64,000 nt of DNA from an uncultured Marinobacterium sp. (GTDB taxonomy: Bacteria; Pseudomonadota; Gammaproteobacteria; Pseudomonadales; Balneatricaceae): assembly GCA_947501565.1 (NCBI GenBank), contig CANMWJ010000018.1, positions 23,532-87,531 on the forward strand. Reading direction: 5' to 3'. This document shows, one piece after another, positions 28,325 to 36,897 of this stretch. Below the pieces are notes generated by a model, which was not told the origin of the DNA, made no database searches, and saw nothing but the letters and a program-made list of their open reading frames with translations. A program made the translations under genes and the position numbers. The first letter of the stretch is position 1. The number at the start of each line of letters is the position of its first letter.

Positions 28325-31057
28325 TTACGCGGGTTCAGATGCCCGGTTTTCCGGGTACAGTTGTTGCTCCGGTGATGGCAGCTCTACCGCGGGCACCGGA
28401 TGACAGAAGTAATATCCCTGTACCTGATCACAGTTTACGCCATAGAGGATGCGGGCCTGCTCCAGCGTTTCGACTCCTTCAGCGACAACTTTAGCGCCGA
28501 AGGCGTGGGCTGAGCCAATTATCGTGCCCAGTAAAACAGCAGCTTCCGGCGAGTCGGCGACGTTCTTAATGAAGGAGCGGTCGATCTTGATGGTATCCAG
28601 CTCCAGATCTTTCAGTAGCGTCAGTGAGCTGTAACCGGTGCCGAAGTCATCCACTGCAACCTTAACACCCATTTCACGCAGCAAACGGGCATGCTTGCGC
28701 CCGGCTTCAGTCTGGAGGGCGCGGGTTTCGGTGATCTCCAGTTCCAGGCAGTGGGCGGGCAGGCCGGATGTCAGTAACGCCTGTTCCACTGCCGTAATCA
28801 GCGTTGGGACCTCAAAATGCAGGGGAGAGATATTGACCGCGATGGTGAATTGCACACCACGCTCCTGATGCCAGTGTACGGTCTGTTGGCAAGCGGTGTT
28901 CAATACCCACTCCCCCAGGTCGTCGATGATCTTCAAGCGTTCGGCGGTGTCGATAAACTGGTTCGGCATCAGCAGGCCACGTGTTGGATGGCGCCAGCGG
29001 GCCAGGGCTTCAACCCCCGTCAGTTTGCCGGTTTGCAACGATACCTGGGGTTGATAGTGCAACTCCAGCTCGCCACGTGGGATCGCGGCCCGAAGATCCT
29101 GTTCCAGTTGCAGGCGTTCGATCGCCTCCACAGTCATATGCGGCTGATAACAGGCGTAGCGGTGTTTTCCTGCGTGTTTGGCGGAATACATGGCGCTGTC
29201 TGCGGCTTTAAGCAGGCTGGTGGTGTCTTGACCATCAGCCGGATAGTAGGCGATACCGATACTGGCCCGGGGTGTGATCTCCTGCGTGTCCAGGGTCAGC
29301 GGTTTGTTGATCTCCTGCAGCAATCGCTGGGCGGCAGCCGGTGCAGAGTAATCTTCGGAGAGGTCGTTGATCAGGATGCAGAATTCGTCACCCCCCAGAC
29401 GAGCCGCGAAGTCGGCGGCACGCAATTGCAGTTTCAGACGAGCGGCGACTTTCTGCAGTAAACGGTCACCGGCGTCGTGGCCGAGGCTGTCATTGATATC
29501 CTTAAAACCGTCCAGATCGATATAGAAGATCGCCAGCTGCGCCTTGCGGCGTGCGGCTTGTTGTACCTCGCGGTTGAGCTGTTCCATAAAGTGGGAACGG
29601 TTGGCCAGTGCGGTCAGTGCATCGTAGTACGCCAACTTCTGGATACGCGCTTCGGTCTGCAGCTTATCGCTGACATCACGCGCTACGGCAAAGATCAGTT
29701 GCTCGTCCAGCGAGGCGGTGCAGCGCCAGCTTAGCCAGCGGTAGCTGCCGTCCTTGGCCAGATAGCGGTTGCGGTAATCGATCACCGCTTCTCCCCGGCG
29801 TAACTTCTCCATCTGTTGTCGGGTTGCGTCACGGTCTTCAAGATGGATCAGCTCCGCGACCGGGGTGGAGAGGGAGTCTTCGTGGGGATAGCCGAGGATT
29901 CGCTCCCAAGCATCATTGAGCTGTTTAAAGCGGCCATCAAAGCCGATCACGCAGAACATATCCACGGACATATCAAAGAACGCGGCAATTTCGTTCTCCA
30001 CCAAGCGCAGTTGTTTTCGGGTATCACGCCAGTGTATCAGCATATCCTCCAGCAACCGCGCTGCGCCGATGCCTAAGGAACCTCCCAGCAACAGAATAAG
30101 TGCCGGTACGCCGTACAATGTTGTCAGACTGGAGGGGTGCAATTGTGCTATCTCCAGCCGCCACTGACGCTCTCCCATATCGAGTGTGCGCCGGGCGCTG
30201 TAGCCGGAATCCGCTACAGCTGTTTCTGAGTGGCTGTCGAACAATAAACGCTCGTGTGTCAGGGCATCGTCCGGCAGCATTTGGTTTGCCGTGCCAGCAT
30301 CGTAGATCCGCAGGGCAACCTCAAAGGCGTGCGGCGTATCAAAATAGGATTGCAGCGCTATGGCTGGGGTAATGCCCACGGGGATAAATCCACTCAGAGC
30401 GTCGATGCGGGCTTGTTCATCGTTGAGAACTGTACCGGTCTTATAGACCGGCGTCAGATAGAGAACACTGCGGGGGGCAGACGGCTGGTCTTGTGTCAGG
30501 GTGATGGGTGCACTCAGGTTCGGCAGCCCAGAGTTGCGGGCCCGGATTGCAGCAGCTCTGCGGGTGGGGTCAGACCAGAGATCGAAGCCGTGTACCTTGT
30601 TGTTTCCTTCCAATGGCGCAACCAGTACGGCAGGGAAATAAAGGTCCTGTCCGGGGCGTGGTGCCATCTGCAATTGGGGGTAGCCCAGTTTTGCCCGGGT
30701 TTTGTCCTGCTGCAGGGATTGATTGTAACGGGCGAGCTGTTCTGCGGGCACTTTCGGGCTGAACGCAATCGCTCGTGCAGCGGGAAATTGTACGAAGAAA
30801 CGGCTGTTATCCAGGTAATGCTTAAACTGCTGTGCGGATAATGCCGGGGTAGCGGTCAGGAAACCTTTGACCCCCTCTACGGCAGTGAACAGCTGCTCAA
30901 TACGGGTGGTGACCAGCGAGCTTAGCTGATCGGCTTCATGCTGAAAGTCGGTTTGGCGTTCGGTTTCCTGGCGCTCGAAGACCAGTTGGGCCAGCCAGAC
31001 TGACAGGGCGATAAAACAGATAACAATCGTCGCCTGGCGGATAAGGGATGATGGCAT
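28325..31057 (-). CDS. CHASE-PAS-GGDEF-EAL cyclic-di-GMP enzyme
   Basis: A 910-residue inner-membrane sensor. Order: membrane helix (about 10-28), periplasmic CHASE domain (about 60-270, with ARAIAFSPKVPAEQLARY), second helix (about 310-330), PAS (about 355-470), GGDEF (about 480-640) and EAL (about 655-900). The GGDEF motif is intact with an RxxD inhibitory site (RAAD) five residues before it. The EAL side keeps EALARW, DDFGTGYSSL, KIDRSF and VAEGVET, so both cyclase and phosphodiesterase activities are possible. The signal bound by CHASE is unknown. It separates radC from rpmB, neighbours in E. coli. Confidence 0.93.
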   Translation of the reverse strand: MPSSLIRQATIVICFIALSVWLAQLVFERQETERQTDFQHEADQLSSLVTTRIEQLFTAVEGVKGFLTATPALSAQQFKHYLDNSRFFVQFPAARAIAFSPKVPAEQLARYNQSLQQDKTRAKLGYPQLQMAPRPGQDLYFPAVLVAPLEGNNKVHGFDLWSDPTRRAAAIRARNSGLPNLSAPITLTQDQPSAPRSVLYLTPVYKTGTVLNDEQARIDALSGFIPVGITPAIALQSYFDTPHAFEVALRIYDAGTANQMLPDDALTHERLLFDSHSETAVADSGYSARRTLDMGERQWRLEIAQLHPSSLTTLYGVPALILLLGGSLGIGAARLLEDMLIHWRDTRKQLRLVENEIAAFFDMSVDMFCVIGFDGRFKQLNDAWERILGYPHEDSLSTPVAELIHLEDRDATRQQMEKLRRGEAVIDYRNRYLAKDGSYRWLSWRCTASLDEQLIFAVARDVSDKLQTEARIQKLAYYDALTALANRSHFMEQLNREVQQAARRKAQLAIFYIDLDGFKDINDSLGHDAGDRLLQKVAARLKLQLRAADFAARLGGDEFCILINDLSEDYSAPAAAQRLLQEINKPLTLDTQEITPRASIGIAYYPADGQDTTSLLKAADSAMYSAKHAGKHRYACYQPHMTVEAIERLQLEQDLRAAIPRGELELHYQPQVSLQTGKLTGVEALARWRHPTRGLLMPNQFIDTAERLKIIDDLGEWVLNTACQQTVHWHQERGVQFTIAVNISPLHFEVPTLITAVEQALLTSGLPAHCLELEITETRALQTEAGRKHARLLREMGVKVAVDDFGTGYSSLTLLKDLELDTIKIDRSFIKNVADSPEAAVLLGTIIGSAHAFGAKVVAEGVETLEQARILYGVNCDQVQGYYFCHPVPAVELPSPEQQLYPENRASEPA

Positions 31058-31565
31058 ACAGCGTGATTCCGTGACTGACTCTGGATATATCTTGGTAACA
31101 CTGGTGCAAGGGCGATGGCTGAAGAATACGTGGCAGCCACCTGTATCGCCGCTCAGAAGATATACCGGTTATGTTTACAGAACATTGCCCGGAGTATTCA
31201 GATAGAGCGAATACTCAACGTTCAAACCCTTCAATGTAGCAGGTCTTTCTCAGCTTGCTCTGTTTGGGGTTAAAAAACTGTTCTGAATCAAACAGCTGTG
31301 AAAAAGAACTGCCCTCATTGGCAGTGCCGGGCGTGGGGTGTCGGTTGATCGGACAGTTTTTATGCAAATGGACTGGTGCCTTCGGTTTGCTTCGTGTAAT
31401 ATACGCCGCCTTCTTACCCCACTCCGGTATGGTATTCTGTCTTCGTATAGGACGCTCCGCCTGAGAAACAGCACGTTATGAGCCTGAGAGTGCAGGTGTT
31501 GAACGCTGTTTCAATAATTATCCGGTAAGAAGTATACGAAATTGATATTTAAAGGGTTTTTAGCA
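31058..31565. other. Intergenic region upstream of rpmB
   Basis: About 500 bp between the minus-strand GGDEF-EAL gene and rpmB. No credible coding frame. A likely rpmB -10 box TAATAT is at 31397-31402, followed by a GC-rich stretch ACGCCGCC like a stringent discriminator; the -35 is weak. This gives a leader of about 155 nt whose content is not explained. Confidence 0.45.
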
Positions 31566-31802
31566 ATGGCTAAAGTATGCATGGTCACTGGCAAGCGTCC
31601 AGTAACCGGGAACAACGTTTCCCACTCTCAGCGTAAGACTCGTCGTCGTTTCCTGCCTAACCTGCACTGGCACCGTTTCTGGGTGGAGAGCGAGAACAAA
31701 TTTGTACGCCTGCGTGTATCCTCTAAAGGTATGCGTATCATCGATAAGAAAGGTATCGATGTAGTTCTGGCTGAAGTTCGTGCTAACGGCATCAAAGTTT
31801 AA
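31566..31802 (+). CDS. rpmB: Ribosomal protein L28 (bL28)
   Basis: Large-subunit protein of 78 residues, starting [20 protein letters not shown], with [17 protein letters not shown] in the middle; length equals that of E. coli. The frame runs upstream to 31542, but ATG 31566 is the family start. First gene of rpmB-rpmG. Confidence 0.98.
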   Translation: MAKVCMVTGKRPVTGNNVSHSQRKTRRRFLPNLHWHRFWVESENKFVRLRVSSKGMRIIDKKGIDVVLAEVRANGIKV

Positions 31803-31813
31803 GGAGCTGGATC

Positions 31814-31981
31814 ATGGCTAAAGGTACTGTTGATAAGATCAAACTGGTTTCCTCTGCGGGCACTGGTCACTTCTACACCACCACTAAGAACAAGCGTAAC
31901 ACTCCGGACAAGTTCGAATTCAAGAAATACGATCCGGTTGTTCGCAAGCACGTGATCTACAAAGAAGCGAAAATCAAATAA
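31814..31981 (+). CDS. rpmG: Ribosomal protein L33 (bL33)
   Basis: A 55-residue large-subunit protein beginning [20 protein letters not shown] and ending YKEAKIK. It lacks the CxxC pairs of the zinc-binding form, so it is the zinc-independent (C-) type. GGAG lies upstream; the gap to rpmB is 11 bp. Confidence 0.98.
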   Translation: MAKGTVDKIKLVSSAGTGHFYTTTKNKRNTPDKFEFKKYDPVVRKHVIYKEAKIK

Positions 31982-31996
31982 GATTTTCCTCTTTAG

Positions 31997-32024
31997 AAAA
32001 ACCCGGCATTGTCCGGGTTTTTTT
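31997..32024 (+). terminator. Intrinsic terminator of rpmB-rpmG
   Basis: Stem AAAACCCGG / CCGGGTTTT with loop CATTGT and a run of T. Confidence 0.92.
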
Positions 32025-32103
32025 GTGCCTGGAATTTGCTGAATCAGTGCCTGGAGTTGAGCAAAGGAAGGAAGATATAAGGGCGGGGAGGGTATTGGTG
32101 GAT

Positions 32104-32134
32104 AAAAGGAGTGGCTACTGCGACCACCCCTTTT
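32104..32134 (-). terminator. Terminator of the small minus-strand gene pair
   Basis: AAAAGGAGTGG (32104-32114) and CCACCCCTTTT (32124-32134) form an 11-bp stem with one mismatch. T runs on both sides make it potentially bidirectional. It lies 27 bp after the lysine-rich ORF. Confidence 0.65.
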
Positions 32135-32160
32135 AACTCAGCGATTAATCAACAGTGTGA

Positions 32161-32271
32161 TTATTTCGCTTTTTTAAGCAGCTTTTTCAGTTTCTTCAAC
32201 TTGCCTTCGTGCTTAGCGATTTTAGCTTTACGTGCTTTGATCTCTTTCTTAACTGCTTTTACCTTAGCCAT
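32161..32271 (-). CDS. 36-residue lysine-rich small protein
   Basis: A very short gene: ATG 32271, ribosome site GGGAG 7 nt upstream, stop TAA at 32161. The product starts MAKVKAVKKEIKARKAKIAK and has 16 lysines, one arginine and one histidine against only two glutamates. Its spacing of A, I, L and V suggests an amphipathic helix. Function is unknown. Candidates are nucleic-acid binding (histone-H1-like or ribosome-associated) or a membrane-active peptide. It is 59 bp downstream of a ribbon-helix-helix gene and followed by a terminator, so it is probably a real, co-transcribed gene. Confidence 0.65.
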   Translation of the reverse strand: MAKVKAVKKEIKARKAKIAKHEGKLKKLKKLLKKAK

Positions 32272-32330
32272 GGTGTTCTCCCGTCAGGCTGTGTGAATGA
32301 TCTCTCACTGCGGGGAAGCAGAAGTGGCTT

Positions 32331-32507
32331 TCAGCCGTCCACCTGCTCTTCGTGCTCCGCCACAAATTTACGTATAAAACGACGTATCTCTCGGGCAGCA
32401 CTGGTATCAAGCTCTTCACACAATGAAACGAAGCGATCACGCTCCTGATCATTGATGCGTATTACAAGCTGGCTGTTTTTCTTTTTTGCTTTTTGGTTTC
32501 CACGCAC
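32331..32507 (-). CDS. Ribbon-helix-helix (CopG/Arc-like) protein
   Basis: A 58-residue protein (from GTG 32507, GAGG 10 nt upstream; an in-frame TTG at 32528 is the alternative). QLVIRINDQERDRFVSLCEE fits the beta-strand plus first helix of the RHH fold, and TSAAREIRRFIRKFVAEHEE the second helix. RHH dimers bind DNA, often as autoregulators of toxin-antitoxin pairs. The basic N-terminus (KAKKKN) would contact the backbone. The downstream partner is the lysine-rich peptide, which is not a known toxin family. Confidence 0.7.
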   Translation of the reverse strand: MRGNQKAKKKNSQLVIRINDQERDRFVSLCEELDTSAAREIRRFIRKFVAEHEEQVDG

Positions 32508-32713
32508 GGCATTCCGACCTCGGATCAATCAGGTGCTTGAAGCATAAAGCAAATACAGCGGATACCCAATGCCTATCCTATGTATAAGTAAAGTACATCG
32601 TTTGTATATACGCTCTACTTTATAGACGTCGACCTCGGGTAGGTCAAATCATTCATATAAATTTAATATTGATGTAGTTTTTATGTAATGAGCGGGTGGG
32701 TTTTGGGCTTTTC

Positions 32714-32742
32714 TTGACAGGGGACGCCCGCTGCGCTGAATT
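32714..32742 (+). promoter_or_regulatory. Possible promoter before the 32799 gene
   Basis: TTGACA (32714-32719), 17 bp, TGAATT (32737-32742). Perfect -35, mediocre -10. Confidence 0.45.
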
Positions 32743-32798
32743 AAGCGTACGTGGCTGAAGATAAGTCACTGCGTTCAGTAAGGTTTGTGGAGAGCGGC

Positions 32799-33224
32799 AT
32801 GGAATTGGGGCGTAAATTAAAGGTGTATTACTTCACAGCGGTGTTCAGTGTGATGTTCTCGCTGGTGGGCTTCAGTTACAACGCGTGGCGGTTGGAAGTC
32901 ACCGAGGATAATAGCAATATCCGTATGGCCTCGTTCGAGGTACTGAATACCCTCTCAGAGCTGGAGCAGCTGATTTACGCTGCGCACTACGATCACAACG
33001 CCATTGAAGGAAATCCCCGTAAAGGCTGGATTAAAGTGGGACTGATCGCTGACCTGAGCAGCCTGATCGGGCCTGATGTTGCACAGGATGCGAATACGTT
33101 GCGCCAGGTCTGGGGAGAAAACTGGGAGCTGCTGGGGCGGGAAAACGACTCTGCCAGTGTGATAGTGGTGGAGATCGACAAGGTGCGTAACCAGATAAAA
33201 ATGGTGATAACCGATCTGAAATAA
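32799..33224 (+). CDS. Hypothetical single-pass membrane protein
   Basis: A 141-residue protein, family not recognised. One membrane helix lies near the N-terminus (VYYFTAVFSVMFSLVGFSYN, about 10-28), followed by a soluble, probably periplasmic, helical domain rich in E and L (TLSELEQLIYAAHYDHNAIE). I chose ATG 32799, which has GGAG 6 nt upstream; a GTG at 32751 is in frame and would add 16 residues. It stands alone with a fair promoter, 58 bp before the metallo-hydrolase gene. Confidence 0.6.
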   Translation: MELGRKLKVYYFTAVFSVMFSLVGFSYNAWRLEVTEDNSNIRMASFEVLNTLSELEQLIYAAHYDHNAIEGNPRKGWIKVGLIADLSSLIGPDVAQDANTLRQVWGENWELLGRENDSASVIVVEIDKVRNQIKMVITDLK

Positions 33225-33282
33225 CGTTCAATGGTTGGCTATCATCTTTAATGGAACCATAACGGCTTAACCGGAGGGAACG

Positions 33283-34185
33283 ATGTCACTGAAAAAGCTT
33301 TGTCTAACCACGGCCCTGATGGCGCTTTGTAGCGCTCCCTATGCGATCGCAGAAAAACATGGGCATCAGGCTGCTGCGCCTTCGTTCCGTTCTACGCCTG
33401 TCACCGATCAGGTTATTTTGCTACAGGGTAAAGGTGGTAACCTCGCCTTGCTCAAGGGTGAGCAGGGTTTGCTGATGGTCGATGATGATTACAAAAACCT
33501 CTCTCCGGCGCTGAAAGAGGAGCTGGCAAAGCACGGCGGGCTGGAGAAGCTCACCTATGTGATTAATACCCACTGGCATGGCGACCATACCCAGGGCAAT
33601 CTGGCGCTGGGTGGGCATGCGCATATTGTGGCGCACGACAACGTACGTGCCCGTCTGATGACCCGTCAGGAGATCAAGCTGTTCAAGATGGTGTCCGAGC
33701 CTTATCCGGAGTCTGCCCTGCCGTCGATCACCTACGACAAGACGCTGACACTGCATATCAACGGTGAAACCGTGCAGGTAGTGCACTATGCGGGTGGTCA
33801 TACGGACGGCGATTCAGTGGTGTTCTTCAAAAATGCCAATGTGGTGCATATGGGCGATCATTTCTTCAATGGCTTCTTCCCGTTTGTCGACGTTGAGAGT
33901 GGCGGTAACGTGTTGCGCATGGCCGACAACATCAAAGCGTTGCTGGAGGTGATTGATGATGAGACCCAGATCATCCCCGGACACGGCCCGCTGGCCAACA
34001 AGCAGGATCTGAAAGCGTTCCATGAGATGCTGGTGGGGACTGCTGCAGAGGTTAAAGCGATGAAAGAGCAGGGTATGAATCTGGGACAGATTCAGCTTAA
34101 AGGCCTGGATAGTCGGTGGGATGAGTGGGCGGACGGTTTCCTGCCCACCCGTGTCTGGATCGGTATCGTCTACGCCAGCCTCTGA
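33283..34185 (+). CDS. Periplasmic metallo-beta-lactamase-fold hydrolase
   Basis: A 300-residue exported protein with signal peptide (cleavage about AIA-E). Metal ligands: THWHGDHTQGN (HxHxDH, about 101-111), HYAGGHTDGDSV and the MGDHFFNGFFP block, and IPGHGPLA. The domain pattern matches MBL hydrolases of the SoxH/quinoprotein-relay type rather than resistance lactamases. The substrate is not predictable. ATG 33283 is preceded by GGAGGGAACG. Confidence 0.85.
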   Translation: MSLKKLCLTTALMALCSAPYAIAEKHGHQAAAPSFRSTPVTDQVILLQGKGGNLALLKGEQGLLMVDDDYKNLSPALKEELAKHGGLEKLTYVINTHWHGDHTQGNLALGGHAHIVAHDNVRARLMTRQEIKLFKMVSEPYPESALPSITYDKTLTLHINGETVQVVHYAGGHTDGDSVVFFKNANVVHMGDHFFNGFFPFVDVESGGNVLRMADNIKALLEVIDDETQIIPGHGPLANKQDLKAFHEMLVGTAAEVKAMKEQGMNLGQIQLKGLDSRWDEWADGFLPTRVWIGIVYASL

Positions 34186-34348
34186 GGTAACTCTGGCAGT
34201 ACGGCCCGGTCAATTGTTGTTCCAATCCAGCCCGCATCTGCGGGCTGGTCTGTTTATGCAGCCTGCGTATTTGGACCAGGGCCTGATACAATGGCGCTTT
34301 CGGTTTGAGTCTTCAAACCACACGCCAGTCTCAATCTGCGAATACGAT

Positions 34349-35341
34349 ATGCCCGCAAAACCAATCCGCACCAACCGGGGGAGTGCCGCAAACGGTAAAC
34401 CCGGTCTGCATCCTCGCAACTTGCACAAACAGCGTTATGACTTTCCGGCGCTGATCGATAGCTGTGCCGAACTGGCACCGTTCGTGAAGACCAACGCCCA
34501 TGGCAACCTGTCGGTGGATTTTGCAGATCCAGAGGCGGTGAAGGTGCTGAATCGTGCGTTGCTGTTCCATTTCTACGGTCTGCGCCACTGGGATCTGCCG
34601 GATGGATATTTATGTCCCCCCATTCCCGGTCGCGCGGACTATATCCACCATCTTGCCGACCTGCTGGCGCAGGATAACGGTGGTGAGGTACCTCAGGGGC
34701 GGCAGATTCTGGGCTTGGATATAGGCACTGGTGCCAACGCGATCTACCCGATCATCGGTCATCGTAGTTACGGCTGGCGGTTTATTGCGTCCGATATCGA
34801 CCCCGTGTCGATCGCGACGGCAGAGCTGATCGGTCAGATGAACCCTGTGCTGAAAAAGGCGCTTGATTGTCGTCTGCAGAACAATGCCGACGACTGTTTC
34901 AATGGCGTTCTTAAAAGCGGGGAGATGATCGACTTCAGCCTCTGCAATCCGCCGTTCCACAGTTCGATGGCGCAGGCCAGCGCCGGTACCCAGCGTAAGC
35001 TGAAGAACCTCGGCAACGTAAAAGGTGGTGATAAGACAAAACTCACACTGAACTTTGGTGGGCAAAATGCCGAGTTATGGTGCCCGGGTGGTGAGCAGGC
35101 ATTCGTGAAACGTATGGTGCAGCAGAGCCGCGCGTATGCGGAACAATGCTGCTGGTTCACTTCTCTGGTCTCAAAAAAGGAAAACCTTCCAGCCATTTAT
35201 GCCGCTTTAAAGAAGGTAAAAGCGGTGGACGTGCGTACCGTTAAGATGGCGCAGGGCAAAAAGGTCAGTCGGTTCGTTGCCTGGAGTTTTCTCGACGCGG
35301 AAACACGCAGTCGCTGGGCTAACAGCCGTTGGCGTGCTTAG
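34349..35341 (+). CDS. rlmF: 23S rRNA (adenine-1618-N6)-methyltransferase
   Basis: Methylates A1618 of 23S rRNA. The 330-residue protein starts MPAKPIRTNRG at ATG 34349; the frame extends to 34121 but the added part overlaps the previous gene. Seen: GLHPRNLHKQRYDFPALI, the SAM-binding LGLDIGTGANAIYPIIGHR (about 124-142), and the catalytic N-P-P-F motif CNPPFHSSMAQA. Ends overlapping the convergent MocR gene by 4 bp. Confidence 0.95.
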   Translation: MPAKPIRTNRGSAANGKPGLHPRNLHKQRYDFPALIDSCAELAPFVKTNAHGNLSVDFADPEAVKVLNRALLFHFYGLRHWDLPDGYLCPPIPGRADYIHHLADLLAQDNGGEVPQGRQILGLDIGTGANAIYPIIGHRSYGWRFIASDIDPVSIATAELIGQMNPVLKKALDCRLQNNADDCFNGVLKSGEMIDFSLCNPPFHSSMAQASAGTQRKLKNLGNVKGGDKTKLTLNFGGQNAELWCPGGEQAFVKRMVQQSRAYAEQCCWFTSLVSKKENLPAIYAALKKVKAVDVRTVKMAQGKKVSRFVAWSFLDAETRSRWANSRWRA

Positions 35342-36756
35342 TTTTCCCCGTTATCTAGCTCCTCTTCAACCAGCCTGCTCACCCTTGTCAGGGCATGACT
35401 GATCTCTGAAGTTCCATCGTATTGGGCGAAGTTCAGACGGATGCAGTGCTGGTACTCCGCGCCGGTCGAGAACAGACTGCCCGGGGTGATCGCGATCCCC
35501 GCCGCCAGTGCCTGTTCGTATATCCGGTCGCCGTTACAGTAGTGCGGCAGTTCCAGCCAGCAGAGATAACCGCCTTCCGGCTGGCTGTAACTGACCTCCC
35601 GCGGAATCAATCGGTTGAGATCATTCAGAAACTGGTCACGCCGCTGTTTGTAGGTGCGCTTGATAGTACGCAGGTGGCGGCTGTAACGGCGGTCGGCCAT
35701 AAAGTGCGCGCAGCTTTCCTGCAGCAGACCCGGCGAGGCGATCGTGGTGACATATTTGATGTAGTTCACCTCTTCGTAATAACGTCCCGGAACCACCCAG
35801 CCGATACGGATATCGGTATCCAGCGTTTTTGAAAACGAGCCGCAAAGCACGACACGCCCGCTGTTATCCAGCGCTTTTAGCGGCGATATGCGTTGGCTTT
35901 GATAGCCCATCTCGCCAAACACATCATCCTCAATGATCGGCAGATCATAAGGTGCGGTGATGCGCATCAGTTCGGCCTGGCGGCACGAATTTATCTGGAA
36001 GCCCAGCGGATTATTGATGTTGGGGTTCATCATCAGCGCTTTGATCGGCCAGCGTTTGAGGGCGTCCTCCAGCAGTTTCAGGTTGATCCCTTCACCCTGC
36101 ACTGAGGGGATCTCCAGCACTTTCATCCCCAGCGCTTCGATGCACTGCAGCGTGCCGTAGAAGCAGGGGGACTCCACCGCGATGATCTCTCCTTGTTGGG
36201 CGACGGCGCGCAGACCCAGGCTGATCCCCTCCTGTGCGCCGTTACAGATAATGATCTCCTGAGGTTGGCAGTCGAATGCAGTTTCGCTCAGGTGCAGGGC
36301 CAATCGCGCACGTAACAGGCTGTCACCGGGTGGCGGCTGGTAGTGATTGCTGTTGTGTTGATGCTCCGAGCGATGCCGTGCACCACGTGCCAGGGTTTGG
36401 TAGAGCTGGCGTCGTGCGGGAAAACGCGATTCGGGATCGGCGCTGCCCAGGGGGACCAGATCCATCCGGGAGGCGGCACTGATAATGCTAAGTGCCAGCC
36501 CGCCCAGCTTTACCGGGCGGGGGGCCACATTGATCGTCTGCTGCAGCGGCGTATGACAAACGTAATAGCCGCTGCGCGCACGCGGTTCGATCAGCCCCTC
36601 GGCTTCCAGCAGCTGGTAGGCGTGGATGATGGTGTTCTTGCTGACCTTCAGTGATTCGCACTGATTGCGCAGTGAGGGCAGCGGATCACCGGGGCGCAGT
36701 TTGTGGTCCTGAATCTGCTGGCGTAGCAGTTCGGCAACTTGCAGGTAGCGTTTCAT
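35338..36756 (-). CDS. MocR-family regulator (GntR HTH + aminotransferase domain)
   Basis: A 472-residue transcription factor with an N-terminal winged helix of GntR type (about 1-70: LRNQCESLKVSKNTIIHAYQ, LLEAEGLIEPRARSGYYV) and a class-I aminotransferase-like domain (about 110-470). The PLP lysine is seen in LCGSFSKTLDTDIRIGWVVP. Such regulators usually sense PLP or an amino acid and control the adjacent divergent gene, here an EamA transporter. Repeated TGGGTAC boxes lie in the shared upstream region. Confidence 0.92.
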   Translation of the reverse strand: MKRYLQVAELLRQQIQDHKLRPGDPLPSLRNQCESLKVSKNTIIHAYQLLEAEGLIEPRARSGYYVCHTPLQQTINVAPRPVKLGGLALSIISAASRMDLVPLGSADPESRFPARRQLYQTLARGARHRSEHQHNSNHYQPPPGDSLLRARLALHLSETAFDCQPQEIIICNGAQEGISLGLRAVAQQGEIIAVESPCFYGTLQCIEALGMKVLEIPSVQGEGINLKLLEDALKRWPIKALMMNPNINNPLGFQINSCRQAELMRITAPYDLPIIEDDVFGEMGYQSQRISPLKALDNSGRVVLCGSFSKTLDTDIRIGWVVPGRYYEEVNYIKYVTTIASPGLLQESCAHFMADRRYSRHLRTIKRTYKQRRDQFLNDLNRLIPREVSYSQPEGGYLCWLELPHYCNGDRIYEQALAAGIAITPGSLFSTGAEYQHCIRLNFAQYDGTSEISHALTRVSRLVEEELDNGEN

Positions 36757-36812
36757 GGGGTACAGATTAATTTATTGAATGCTGAATGGGTACTATGCGG
36801 CATCTGTACCCA
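36756..36812. promoter_or_regulatory. Probable MocR operator (TGGGTAC repeats)
   Basis: An inverted pair TGGGTAC (36787-36793) and GTACCCA (36806-36812) lies 12 bp apart. A related box GGGGTACAG (36757-36765) repeats in direct orientation about 30 bp to the left, at the regulator's own start. A combination of direct and inverted repeats is characteristic of MocR/PdxR binding regions. Confidence 0.6.
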
Positions 36813-36897
36813 TAAATAAACGGTGCCGTTGTGCCTATCTCACGGATGTTGATCCCCTTACAGTGGGGCGATTATCAATGAGGTTTGGAGTTGGGAT

